A DNA stretch of 64,000 nucleotides from Massilia sp. MS-15 (GTDB lineage Bacteria > Pseudomonadota > Gammaproteobacteria > Burkholderiales > Burkholderiaceae_D): the NCBI RefSeq assembly GCF_020176695.1, contig NZ_JAIWIA010000042.1:60266-124265 (forward strand), given 5' to 3'. A program made the position numbers and the translations under genes. Position 1 is the first letter of the stretch. The number at the start of each line of letters is the position of its first letter. Positions 17,195-28,065 of the stretch are shown here, piece after piece. The notes beneath the pieces were generated by a model, which ran no database searches, was not told the DNA's origin, and was given only the letters and a program-made list of their open reading frames with translations.

Positions 17195-18967
17195 ATGAAC
17201 ATCAAGAAGCTGGTTTCCGCCCTGCCGGCGGTGTGCATCCTGTTTTGCATTGCGCTGGAGCCGGCCACGGCTGCCGGCGCGGACGCGTCCACCACCGACC
17301 TCCGGTTCCAGGCGATCCATACGAAGGAGTGGCAGTGGCGCATCGCCCAGCGCCTTGCGCGCGAGCCGAACGATAGCGGCGTCAGCCCGGCGCTGGCGCG
17401 GGTCGACGCGGCGGCACAGGAGGCGCGGCGCGCCTACTGGGAAGGCATCCTGGCCGAACTCGATGCGCTCCAGCCGGACGCGCTGTCGCCCGCCGAGCGG
17501 CTCAACCATGCCGTCTACCGCGCCCAGATCGCGGCCCTGCTCGATGCCCAGCGCTTCCGCGAATACGAGCAGCCGGTCAACGCCGACAGCGCATTCTGGA
17601 CCGACGCCAGCTACGCCGCGCGGCGCCCGCTGCGCAGCCTGGACGACTACCGCAACTACCTGCGCTTGCTGGAAGCCCTGCCCGATCACTTCGCCCAGCA
17701 GACCGCGAACATGCGCGCGGGCCTGGCGCGCGGCTTCACACCGCCGCGGGTAACCCTGGCCGGGCGCGACATCGCGCTGGTGTCGGTAGCCGAGGCGCGC
17801 AAGGCCGAGGACACGGTGTTCTTCACGCCGTTCAGGAACATGCCGTCCTCGCTGCCGGCGGCCGAACAGGATGCCCTGAAGGCGCATGCGGCGACCCTGA
17901 TCCGCGAGGCGGTGCAGCCGGCCTATGCGAAGTTGCTAAGCTTCTTCCGCAACGAATACCTGCCGCGGGCGCGCACCACCCTGGCGGCCGAGAGCATGCC
18001 CGGCGGGAAAGCGTATTACCAGTCGAAGATCCTCGAATACACGACCACCCGCCTGAGCGCCGAACAGATCCACGCCATCGGCCTGGCCGAAATGGCCAGG
18101 ATCCGCGCCGAGATGCACGCGACCATGGCGCAGGCCGGATTCGAGGGCGAGCTGCCGGCCTTCCTGCAGTTCCTGCGCACCGACCCGCAGTTCTACGCGA
18201 AGACGCCGAAGGAACTGCTCATGCACGCGGCCTGGACCGCGAAGAAGTTCGACGCCAAGGCCGACCAGTACTTCGGCTACCTGCCGCGGCGCCGCTTCGC
18301 GATCCTGCCGGTAGCGGATGACCAGGCGCCCTTCTACACGGCCGGCCGCGGCGGCCCCGGCGCTTATTGGGTCAACACCTACAACCTGCCCGCGCGTCCC
18401 CTGTACAGCCTGCCGGCATTGACGCTGCACGAATCGGCCCCGGGCCATGCCTTCCAGATGCCGGTGGCCCAGGAACAGAAGGGCGTGCCGCCCTTCCGCC
18501 GCGCCTACATCTCGGCCTTCGGCGAAGGCTGGGCCCTGTATGCCGAGCGCCTGGGTGTGGAGATGGGCATCTACGAGACGCCTTACGAGCACTTCGGCAT
18601 GCTCAGCTACCAGGCCTGGCGCGCGGCGCGCCTGGTGGTCGACACCGGCATCCACGCCAAGGGCTGGACCCGCGAGCAGGCGCAGGCCTACCTGATGGAG
18701 AATACGGCGCTCGCCAGGCACGAGGTGGAAACGGAAGTGGACCGTTATATTTCCTGGCCGGGCCAGGCGCTGTCCTACTACCTGGGGCAGATGGCGATCC
18801 AGGAAGCGCGCGCACGGGCGGAACAGGCCCTGGGCCCGACATTCGACATCCGCCACTTCCACGACACCGTGCTGCAACTGGGCTCGGTGCCGCTGCCGGT
18901 GCTGCAGCAGCGGATCGACGCCTTCATCGCGGACGGCGGACCCAGTCCGTATCCGGCGGCGCCGTGA
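17195..18967 (+). CDS. DUF885 family exported metallopeptidase-like protein
   Basis: A 590-residue protein with a signal peptide (MNIKKLVSALPAVCILFCIA...). The family hallmark is His412-Glu413 in HESAPGHAFQMPVA, an HExxPGH zinc-type site, followed by RRAYISAFGEGWALYAERLG and an EVDRYISWPGQALSYYLGQ stretch, both typical of DUF885. Members are thought to be zinc carboxypeptidase-like or oligopeptidase-like enzymes, but the biochemical role is mostly unproven. ATG 17195 gives the signal peptide; the frame is open to 17114. It is divergent from the KaiC-like operon and ends 6 bp before the stop of a convergent gene. Confidence 0.9.
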   Translation: MNIKKLVSALPAVCILFCIALEPATAAGADASTTDLRFQAIHTKEWQWRIAQRLAREPNDSGVSPALARVDAAAQEARRAYWEGILAELDALQPDALSPAERLNHAVYRAQIAALLDAQRFREYEQPVNADSAFWTDASYAARRPLRSLDDYRNYLRLLEALPDHFAQQTANMRAGLARGFTPPRVTLAGRDIALVSVAEARKAEDTVFFTPFRNMPSSLPAAEQDALKAHAATLIREAVQPAYAKLLSFFRNEYLPRARTTLAAESMPGGKAYYQSKILEYTTTRLSAEQIHAIGLAEMARIRAEMHATMAQAGFEGELPAFLQFLRTDPQFYAKTPKELLMHAAWTAKKFDAKADQYFGYLPRRRFAILPVADDQAPFYTAGRGGPGAYWVNTYNLPARPLYSLPALTLHESAPGHAFQMPVAQEQKGVPPFRRAYISAFGEGWALYAERLGVEMGIYETPYEHFGMLSYQAWRAARLVVDTGIHAKGWTREQAQAYLMENTALARHEVETEVDRYISWPGQALSYYLGQMAIQEARARAEQALGPTFDIRHFHDTVLQLGSVPLPVLQQRIDAFIADGGPSPYPAAP

Positions 18968-18973
18968 ACGTGC

Positions 18974-19462
18974 TCAGCGCAACCTGAACTTCAGCTGGAA
19001 CGAGATGCCGCCGTACAGGCGGTCGCGGTAGCTCGGAATGATGCCAAGGTTCAGGCCGACCCGCCCGTACTCGTAGGTGAGGGTCGGGATCGCCGCCGGG
19101 AACCAGCCGCCGTCGCGCATCTTCGGGTAGCCGTCGAAGGCGGCCAGCGCCAGGCCCAGGCGCACCGGCCCCAGCGCGTAGGGCTGCCAGATCAGGCCTG
19201 CATAGTTCGACCAGCGCCGGTCGCTGTTGTAGAAGCGGCCGGCGGTGGCCGCCATGGTGCCGCTGAAACGGTATTCCGCGCCCAGGCCCTTGTTGGCGCC
19301 GTTCAGGTCCTTGTCGCTGTCGAAGTGGGCGGTGGCGAAGCCGGTGTCGAGCCAGAATTCGCTGGCCGGGGCGGCCTCGATCTTCGTGAACAGCCCGCCC
19401 TCCTGGGCCTGGACCAGCGGCGCGCAGCAGGCCAGCAGCAGCGCAATAGAGGAAGGACGCAT
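18974..19462 (-). CDS. Small outer membrane beta-barrel protein, uncharacterised
   Basis: A 162-residue protein with a signal peptide (about 1-19, ending VQAQ). Alternating strands follow: FWLDTGFATAHFDSDK, LGAEYRFSGTMAATAGRF, NYAGLIWQPYALG, LTYEYGRVGLNLGIIPS and LYGGISFQLKFRLR. It ends in an aromatic/hydrophobic strand, as outer membrane barrels do. The size suggests eight strands. The style recalls small lipid A-modifying or PagP-like barrels, but I see no catalytic signature. Its ATG overlaps the def stop by one base, so it ends the smc-to-def gene chain. Confidence 0.7.
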   Translation of the reverse strand: MRPSSIALLLACCAPLVQAQEGGLFTKIEAAPASEFWLDTGFATAHFDSDKDLNGANKGLGAEYRFSGTMAATAGRFYNSDRRWSNYAGLIWQPYALGPVRLGLALAAFDGYPKMRDGGWFPAAIPTLTYEYGRVGLNLGIIPSYRDRLYGGISFQLKFRLR

Positions 19463-19998
19463 CAGTCGTCGGCTTTCGGGTCGAGATCGGGGAACATCAC
19501 TTCGGTGAAGCCGAAGCGGGAAAAGTCGCGGATCCGCATCGGATACAGGATGCCGTGCAGGTGGTCCACTTCGTGCTGCACCACGCGCGCATGGAAGCCC
19601 TCGGCATCGCGCACCACCGGCCGGCCGTACTGGTCGGCGCCTTCGTAGTGCAGCCTGGTGTAGCGCGGCACGCTGCCGCGCAGCCCGGGCACCGACAGGC
19701 AGCCCTCGAAGCCCTCTTCCATGTCGTCCGACAGCGGCGTGAGCACCGGGTTGATCAGGACCGTCTCGGGCACCGGCGGCGCATCCGGATAGCGGCCGTT
19801 CCTGGCGAAACCGTAGATCACGAGCTGCAGGTTGACGCCGATCTGCGGCGCCGCCAGCCCGGCACCGTTGGCCGCATGCATGGTGTCGAACATGTCCTGC
19901 ACCAGGGCGTGCAGCGCGGGCGTGTCGAAGGCGCGCACCGGCTCGGCCACCCGCAGCAGGCGCGGGTCGCCCATGCGCAGGATCGCGCGCACGCTCAT
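19462..19998 (-). CDS. def: Peptide deformylase
   Basis: A 178-residue cytoplasmic metalloenzyme that removes the formyl group from new proteins. All three family motifs are present: [21 protein letters not shown] (metal-binding Cys) and QHEVDHLHG (HExxH). The length is normal. The ATG overlaps the galU stop by 4 bp. In many genomes def pairs with fmt; here it sits after galU, so this may be one of two deformylases. Confidence 0.95.
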   Translation of the reverse strand: MSVRAILRMGDPRLLRVAEPVRAFDTPALHALVQDMFDTMHAANGAGLAAPQIGVNLQLVIYGFARNGRYPDAPPVPETVLINPVLTPLSDDMEEGFEGCLSVPGLRGSVPRYTRLHYEGADQYGRPVVRDAEGFHARVVQHEVDHLHGILYPMRIRDFSRFGFTEVMFPDLDPKADD

Positions 19999-20882
19999 GG
20001 CGCCGCCGCCAGCAGTGCGTCGAGGCTGGCGCGCAGCCCCTCGGCCGTCTCCGGGTGCTTCAAGCCCATGGCCAGGGTCGCCTGCAGGTAGCCCAGCTTG
20101 GAGCCGCAGTCGTAGCGCCGGCCGGCATAGCGGTAGGCCAGCACGCGCTCGGCGCGCATCAGCGAGGCGATGCCGTCGGTCAGCTGGATCTCGCCGCCGG
20201 CGCCGGTGCCGAGGTTTTCCAGGTGACCGAAGATTGAGCCGGACAGCACGTAGCGCCCGACCACGGCCAGCGTCGATGGAGCCACTTCGGGCGCCGGTTT
20301 CTCGACGATCCCGGAGACCAGCTCCAGCCCCTCACGGTAGCTCGAGGCGCTGACCACGCCGTACTGGCGGGTGTGCTCGCGCGGCACGTCCTGCACCGCC
20401 AGGATGCTCGAGCGCTCATAGGCATACAGCTCGGTCATCTGGGCCAGTACCGGTTTGGTGCCCGGATCGGTGTCCATGAAGTCGTCCGCCAGCAGCACCG
20501 CGAATGGCTCGTTGCCGATCACCGGACGCGCGCACAGCACCGCGTGGCCGAGGCCCAGGGCGGCCGGCTGGCGGATGTAGATGCAGTTGACGTTCTTCGG
20601 GATCACGCCGCGCACCACGTCGAGCAGGGCCTGCTTGCCGTGCGCTTCCAGCTCGGCTTCGAGTTCGTAGGCCTTGTCGAAATGGTCTTCGATGGCGCGC
20701 TTGTTGCGGCCCGTGATGAAGACCAGCTCGGTGATGCCGGCCGCCACCGCTTCCTCGACGGCATACTGGATCAGGGGCTTGTCCACGATCGGCAGCATTT
20801 CCTTGGGCTGCGCCTTGGTGGCGGGCAGGAAGCGGCTGCCGAGGCCGGCGACGGGGAAGACGGCTTTGCGAATGAGTGTCAT
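19995..20882 (-). CDS. galU: UTP-glucose-1-phosphate uridylyltransferase
   Basis: A 295-residue nucleotidyltransferase that makes UDP-glucose for surface polysaccharides. It starts with the activating loop [20 protein letters not shown] and continues with [21 protein letters not shown], both diagnostic of Gal[10 protein letters not shown] and [12 protein letters not shown] are further family marks. It lies 13 bp after ligA and overlaps def by 4 bp. Confidence 0.96.
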   Translation of the reverse strand: MTLIRKAVFPVAGLGSRFLPATKAQPKEMLPIVDKPLIQYAVEEAVAAGITELVFITGRNKRAIEDHFDKAYELEAELEAHGKQALLDVVRGVIPKNVNCIYIRQPAALGLGHAVLCARPVIGNEPFAVLLADDFMDTDPGTKPVLAQMTELYAYERSSILAVQDVPREHTRQYGVVSASSYREGLELVSGIVEKPAPEVAPSTLAVVGRYVLSGSIFGHLENLGTGAGGEIQLTDGIASLMRAERVLAYRYAGRRYDCGSKLGYLQATLAMGLKHPETAEGLRASLDALLAAAP

Positions 20883-20895
20883 ACGGTTTTCCAGT

Positions 20896-23277
<2,382 letters not shown>

Positions 23278-24447
23278 TCAGACGAACAGGCGCAGCGCGC
23301 GGGTCGAGCCGGCCGGGATGTCGGCCGCTTCCATCTCCTGGTAGAACTCGGCCACCTGGCCCTTGATCTCGTCCAGCGCGGCGTCCGACAGCGGCTGGTC
23401 GAAGTCGTCGACCACGGTCGCGTCCAGGCGCTGGGTGAGCGCGTGCGCGCACTTGACCATGGCGCCGAAGCCGTCGCGCTCGGGCGCCACGCAGGGCACG
23501 TCGAGCAGCAGGGTCAGGCGCGCGGTGGTATCAGCGCCCAGCGTGACGTTGGTGCTGAGCGTGAACAGCACGCCCCCTGCCCCGTCGGGCATCGAGAAGC
23601 GGCCGTCCGGGCGCACGTCGAAGCCCTGGTTTTCCAGCGCGCCGATCAGGGTCGAGATCGCCCACGGGGCGCCGTTGGCGGCCAGGTTCACGCCCAGCTG
23701 GGCGTCATGTCCGGCCACGAAGCGGTGCAGGGTGCGCGCCTCGCTCATCACGTCGATCATGTCCGGCACCTCGGCTTCGGCGCCGATCTCGTCGGCAACG
23801 CTGCGCAGGCGCGTCACCAGTTCCGAATATTCGATCTCGTTCAGGGCCGTGGTACGGGTCGCGAGCTGCACGCCGGCCTGCAGCTTGGTGTACACGCCGC
23901 CGTGCACGATCGGTTCCCAGTCGCCGTTGACCGCGACGCCGATGTAGTGGATCGGCTTGTTGCCGACCCGGCGCAGCTTCTGCAGCGCCGGCAGGATACG
24001 GTCGCCACGCAGCGCGCCCTCGAAGTTGAGCGGGATGATGCAGTCGATCAGCGGATCGACCAGGCTCTCGGCCACTTCGGCCGGCGGCATGTCGGGACGT
24101 GCGCCCGGCAGCGCGGCGATGCCGGTGGGCGCGCGCGCCGCACCGGCCACCGGTGCCGGCGCCGCCGTCTCGCGCGGCGCAGCACCCGCGGCCGCCCCGC
24201 CCGCCGTGGCGTCCGGCGCCGGCGCATCGAGGTCGAGCACCGGTTCCTGGCGCAGGACCGGGCTGCCCTCGCCCAGGTCGGGTTCCGCCGGCGCGTCCTC
24301 GCCGCGCATCAGCACGTCGTCGTGGTCGGAGGCGAAGGCGCGCTCGACGCTCTTGCGGGCCTTGTATTCCTGCCACTTGTTGTACGAGAAGACACCGGCG
24401 ACGAACACGCCGGCGCCCACGATCAGGCTCATCTGGAAATCAGTCAT
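23278..24447 (-). CDS. zipA: Cell division protein ZipA-like
   Basis: A 389-residue protein with one N-terminal transmembrane helix (about 4-22, SLIVGAGVFVAGVFSYNKW). A charged then Ala/Pro-rich linker (about 35-130) precedes a C-terminal ZipA FtsZ-binding domain (about 230-385, with APWAISTLIGALENQGFDV). It should anchor FtsZ to the inner membrane during septation. Position between smc and ligA is the classical order and supports the assignment. Its ATG overlaps the smc stop by 4 bp. Confidence 0.88.
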   Translation of the reverse strand: MTDFQMSLIVGAGVFVAGVFSYNKWQEYKARKSVERAFASDHDDVLMRGEDAPAEPDLGEGSPVLRQEPVLDLDAPAPDATAGGAAAGAAPRETAAPAPVAGAARAPTGIAALPGARPDMPPAEVAESLVDPLIDCIIPLNFEGALRGDRILPALQKLRRVGNKPIHYIGVAVNGDWEPIVHGGVYTKLQAGVQLATRTTALNEIEYSELVTRLRSVADEIGAEAEVPDMIDVMSEARTLHRFVAGHDAQLGVNLAANGAPWAISTLIGALENQGFDVRPDGRFSMPDGAGGVLFTLSTNVTLGADTTARLTLLLDVPCVAPERDGFGAMVKCAHALTQRLDATVVDDFDQPLSDAALDEIKGQVAEFYQEMEAADIPAGSTRALRLFV

Positions 24448-27400
24448 GCTGCTTGTGCCTCAGTAGCGAAATGCGCGGCGGACTCCATGTCCACCGCCAC
24501 GATGCGCGATACGCCCTGCTCCTGCATCGTCACACCGATCAGTTGATTGGCCATCTCCATCGCGATCTTGTTGTGCGAGATGAAGAGGAATTGGGTATGG
24601 TCCGACATGCGCTTGACCATGCGGCAGAAGCGCTCGGTGTTCGCGTCGTCCAGCGGCGCGTCGACCTCGTCCAGCAGGCAGAAGGGGGCCGGGTTCAGGC
24701 GGAACATCGAGAACACCAGCGCGGTCGCCGTCAGTGCCTTTTCTCCGCCCGACAGCAGGTGGATGGTGGCGTTCTTCTTGCCCGGCGGCTGGGCCATCAC
24801 CTGCACTCCGGCGTCGAGGATTTCGTCGCCGGTCATCACCAGCTTCGCGTTCCCGCCGCCGAACAGGATCGGGAACAGCTCCGAGAAATGGGTGTTGACC
24901 TGGTCGAAGGTATCCTGCAGCAGGTCGCGCGTCTCGCGGTCGATGCGGTGGATCGCGTCTTCCAGCGTGGCGATCGCTTCCTGCAGGTCGTTGTTCTGCG
25001 CATCGAGGTAGCCCTTGCGTTCGGCCGCCTGCGCCAGTTCATCGACGGCCGCCAGGTTGACCGCGCCGAGCCCGGCGATGGCATTGCCCAGGCGCGTCAC
25101 CTCGGCCTGCAGGGCCTGCGGTTTCATGTCGGGCGTGAGCTTGTCGCGCAGTTCGGACTCCACCGCGCCGGTGGCGGCCAGCGCCTCGGCGAACTGTTCC
25201 TGGTTCAGGCGCGCGGCCTGCTCCTTCAACTGCAGTTCGGTGATGCGGTCGCGCTGCGGCTGCAGGCTGCGCTCGTTCCCCATGCGCAGCTCCTCGAACT
25301 GGCGCAGCTGCTGGGTGATCTGGTCGAGTTCATGGCGGGCGTCGGCCAGCGCGCGCTCCTGCGTGCTGCGCCGCTCCAGCAAGTCCTGCAGGCCCTCGTG
25401 GGCGGTGCCGGCTTCCAGCGCGTCGAGTTCCAGGCGTCCCGCGCCAAGGCTGGCGGCAACCTGCTCGGCCTGGCTGGCGGCGGTGGCGATGTTGCGGCGC
25501 AGTTCCTCGATCCGGCTGCGCTGGGCGCGCTCGGCGAACTGCGCCTCCTGCGATCCGCGTTCCAGGTCGCGCAGCTTCTGGCGCGCCTCGGCCAGCATCC
25601 CTTCCTTTTCCAGGAAGGCACCCTGGCCATCCTCGTGGCTGCCCTGCAGTTCGGCCAGTTCCATGTCGAGCTGCTCGAACTCCTGTTCCGCCTCGTGGGC
25701 GGCCTGGCGCTGCTCGGCTTCCTGGGCCGCGATCTCGGTCAGGTCGGCCGCGATCTGGCCGCTGCGCTGGTTGAAGCGGGCCTCGATCTCGCTCTGCTTG
25801 AGCACCTCGATCTGCAGCGCATGCACTTCGCGCTGCAGGCCGGCGACGCGCTGGCGCGCATCCTGCACGCGCCTGGCCAGTTCGCCCTGCGCGGCATCGG
25901 CGCGGGTGGCGCGGGTCTTCGCGTCGTCCAGCAGCAGGGCCTGGGCACGCAGCTGCCTGGCCGTGTTGTCGATCTCGTGCTGGCGCGCCAGCATGCCGTC
26001 CTGCTCCGCATCGGGGGCATGAAAGCGTACGCTCGACCGGGTCACCAGGTGGCCCTGGCGCGTCACGAACGCGCCGCCCTGCGGCAGCCGCGCACGATCG
26101 GCAAAGGCTCCCTGGGCATCCTCGGCCACGTAGACCCCGTGCAGCCAGTCGTTCAGCACGCCGCGCAGGCCCGGGTCGTTCAGGCGCAGCAGGCTGGCGA
26201 AGGGTTTCAGGCCGGCGCTCTCCGCCTGGGCGGGCGCGGCGGGGGCTGGCGCATACATCGCCAGGCGCGCCGGCGGCGCGTCGCCGACGAAGGCCTTGGC
26301 CCAGTCGAGGTTCGACAGTTCGAGCGCGCCCGCGCGCTCGCGCAGCACGGCTTCCAGCGCGGTTTCCCAGCCCGCTTCGATGTCGAGCTTCTGCCACAGG
26401 CGCGGCAGGCCCGCCAGTTCATGCTTGTCGAGCCAGGGCTGGACCTTGCCCTGGGTTTGCACCCGTTCCTGCACCTGGCGCAGCGCCGCCAGGTGCGCTT
26501 CCAGCCGCGCGCTGGCCGCGGATTCGTGCTGCACCTGGGCGTGGGCCTCGCGGCGCTCCTGTTCCACCGCTTCCTGGCGCGCCGTGGCTTCTTCCAGCAG
26601 CATGCTCTGCTCTTCCAGCGCGAGCTGCTTTTCCTCGGCCTGCATGCGCAGTTCGTCGAGGGTGGCGCTGTCGGGCAGGTTCAGGCTGTTGCGCTCGTGC
26701 TGCAGGCGTTCGCGCCGCGCCGCCAGGCCGCTCAGGATGCTGGCGGCATTGCGCTGGTGGGCGCTGGCCAGTTCGATGCGCTGCTGCACGCCCATGATGC
26801 GGGCCCGCGCCTCGTTCGTGCGTTCCTGGGCCAGGCGCCAGGCGGCCTCCAGTTCGGGCACCCGTTCGGCCTGGGCCTCGACGGCGATCTGGGCGCCTTC
26901 GGCGCGCGCGCCGAGTTCTTCCAGCGTGAACTCGGCCTCGCCCAGCTGCTCCTCGTAGTCGGCGCGCTGGGCCAGCCAGGTGTCGCGCTGGGCCGTGAGC
27001 GTGCCGAGCTGGTTCTGCAGGCGCGTGCGCGACTCGACCACGAACTTGATCTGCGCTTCCAGGCTGCCGATTTCGGCATTGGTCTGGTACAGCGCGCCCT
27101 GGGCCGCATGCAGCCGGTCGCCGATCGCGAAGTGCGACTGGCGCATCTGCTCGAGTTCCAGTTCGACGTTGCGCAGCTTGGCGGTCTGCGCTTCGAGCGC
27201 GGTCTGCGCTTCCTCGACCTCGCGGAAGTAGCGCAGCTGTTCGGCCTGCGCCTCGTTCTTGCGCAGCAGCCAGAGCAGCTTCTGTTTTTCTTCCTGCTCC
27301 GCCTGCAGTCCGTGGAAGCGGGTCGCCACCGCGGCCTGCGCTTCCAGCTTTTCCAGGTTGGCGTTCAGCTCGCGCAGGATATCTTCCACGCGCAGCAGGT

Positions 27401-27968
27401 TCTCGCGCGTGTCCGACAGCCGGTTCTCGGTCTCGCGGCGGCGCTCCTTGTACTTGGACACGCCGGCGGCTTCCTCGAGGAACACGCGCAGCTCTTCCGG
27501 GCGCGACTCGATGATGCGCGCGATCATGCCCTGGCCGATGATGGCATAGGCGCGCGGTCCGAGGCCGGTACCGAGGAAGATGTCCTGGATGTCGCGCCGG
27601 CGCACCGGCTGGCCGTTGATGTAGTAGGTGGAAGTGCCGTCGCGCGTGAGGGTGCGCTTGACGGCGATCTCGGCGAACTGGCCCCACTGCCCTGCCGCCT
27701 TGCCCAGGCTGTTGTCGAATACCAGCTCGACCGATGCGCGCCCGGCCGGCTTGCGCAGCGTCGAGCCATTGAAGATCACGTCCTGCATCGACTCGCCGCG
27801 CAGCTCGGAGGCCTTGGATTCGCCCAGCACCCAGCGCACGGCATCGATGATGTTCGACTTGCCGCAGCCGTTCGGGCCGACCACGCCGACCAGTTGGCCG
27901 GGCACCTGGAAATTGGTGGGATCGACGAAAGACTTGAATCCCGACAATTTGATGGATGAAAGGCGCAC
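24444..27968 (-). CDS. smc: Chromosome segregation ATPase SMC
   Basis: A 1174-residue SMC protein, the normal length. The N-terminal head has Walker A GPNGCGKSNIIDAVRWVLGE. Two long coiled coils flank a hinge (about 500-660). The C-terminal head has the signature LSGGEKALTATALVFSMF and Walker B PFCLLDEVDAPLDDAN. It organises chromosomes, normally with ScpA and ScpB, which are not in this window. It leads a chain of six closely spaced genes (smc, zipA, ligA, galU, def, outer membrane protein). Confidence 0.97.
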   Translation of the reverse strand: MRLSSIKLSGFKSFVDPTNFQVPGQLVGVVGPNGCGKSNIIDAVRWVLGESKASELRGESMQDVIFNGSTLRKPAGRASVELVFDNSLGKAAGQWGQFAEIAVKRTLTRDGTSTYYINGQPVRRRDIQDIFLGTGLGPRAYAIIGQGMIARIIESRPEELRVFLEEAAGVSKYKERRRETENRLSDTRENLLRVEDILRELNANLEKLEAQAAVATRFHGLQAEQEEKQKLLWLLRKNEAQAEQLRYFREVEEAQTALEAQTAKLRNVELELEQMRQSHFAIGDRLHAAQGALYQTNAEIGSLEAQIKFVVESRTRLQNQLGTLTAQRDTWLAQRADYEEQLGEAEFTLEELGARAEGAQIAVEAQAERVPELEAAWRLAQERTNEARARIMGVQQRIELASAHQRNAASILSGLAARRERLQHERNSLNLPDSATLDELRMQAEEKQLALEEQSMLLEEATARQEAVEQERREAHAQVQHESAASARLEAHLAALRQVQERVQTQGKVQPWLDKHELAGLPRLWQKLDIEAGWETALEAVLRERAGALELSNLDWAKAFVGDAPPARLAMYAPAPAAPAQAESAGLKPFASLLRLNDPGLRGVLNDWLHGVYVAEDAQGAFADRARLPQGGAFVTRQGHLVTRSSVRFHAPDAEQDGMLARQHEIDNTARQLRAQALLLDDAKTRATRADAAQGELARRVQDARQRVAGLQREVHALQIEVLKQSEIEARFNQRSGQIAADLTEIAAQEAEQRQAAHEAEQEFEQLDMELAELQGSHEDGQGAFLEKEGMLAEARQKLRDLERGSQEAQFAERAQRSRIEELRRNIATAASQAEQVAASLGAGRLELDALEAGTAHEGLQDLLERRSTQERALADARHELDQITQQLRQFEELRMGNERSLQPQRDRITELQLKEQAARLNQEQFAEALAATGAVESELRDKLTPDMKPQALQAEVTRLGNAIAGLGAVNLAAVDELAQAAERKGYLDAQNNDLQEAIATLEDAIHRIDRETRDLLQDTFDQVNTHFSELFPILFGGGNAKLVMTGDEILDAGVQVMAQPPGKKNATIHLLSGGEKALTATALVFSMFRLNPAPFCLLDEVDAPLDDANTERFCRMVKRMSDHTQFLFISHNKIAMEMANQLIGVTMQEQGVSRIVAVDMESAAHFATEAQAA

Positions 27969-28065
27969 GTTGCTTCGGCTGGGCTAGGGAATCGTCAAAG
28001 GCCCCATCATACCATCTGTTGCTTGCATTTCGGCCAAGAATGCGCCCACCCGCCGCGCGCGGATC

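Noticed and set aside
24099..27959. 1286-residue plus-strand frame opposite smc
   Set aside because: It is antisense to an intact smc with both ATPase motifs, is low-complexity and has no recognisable domain.
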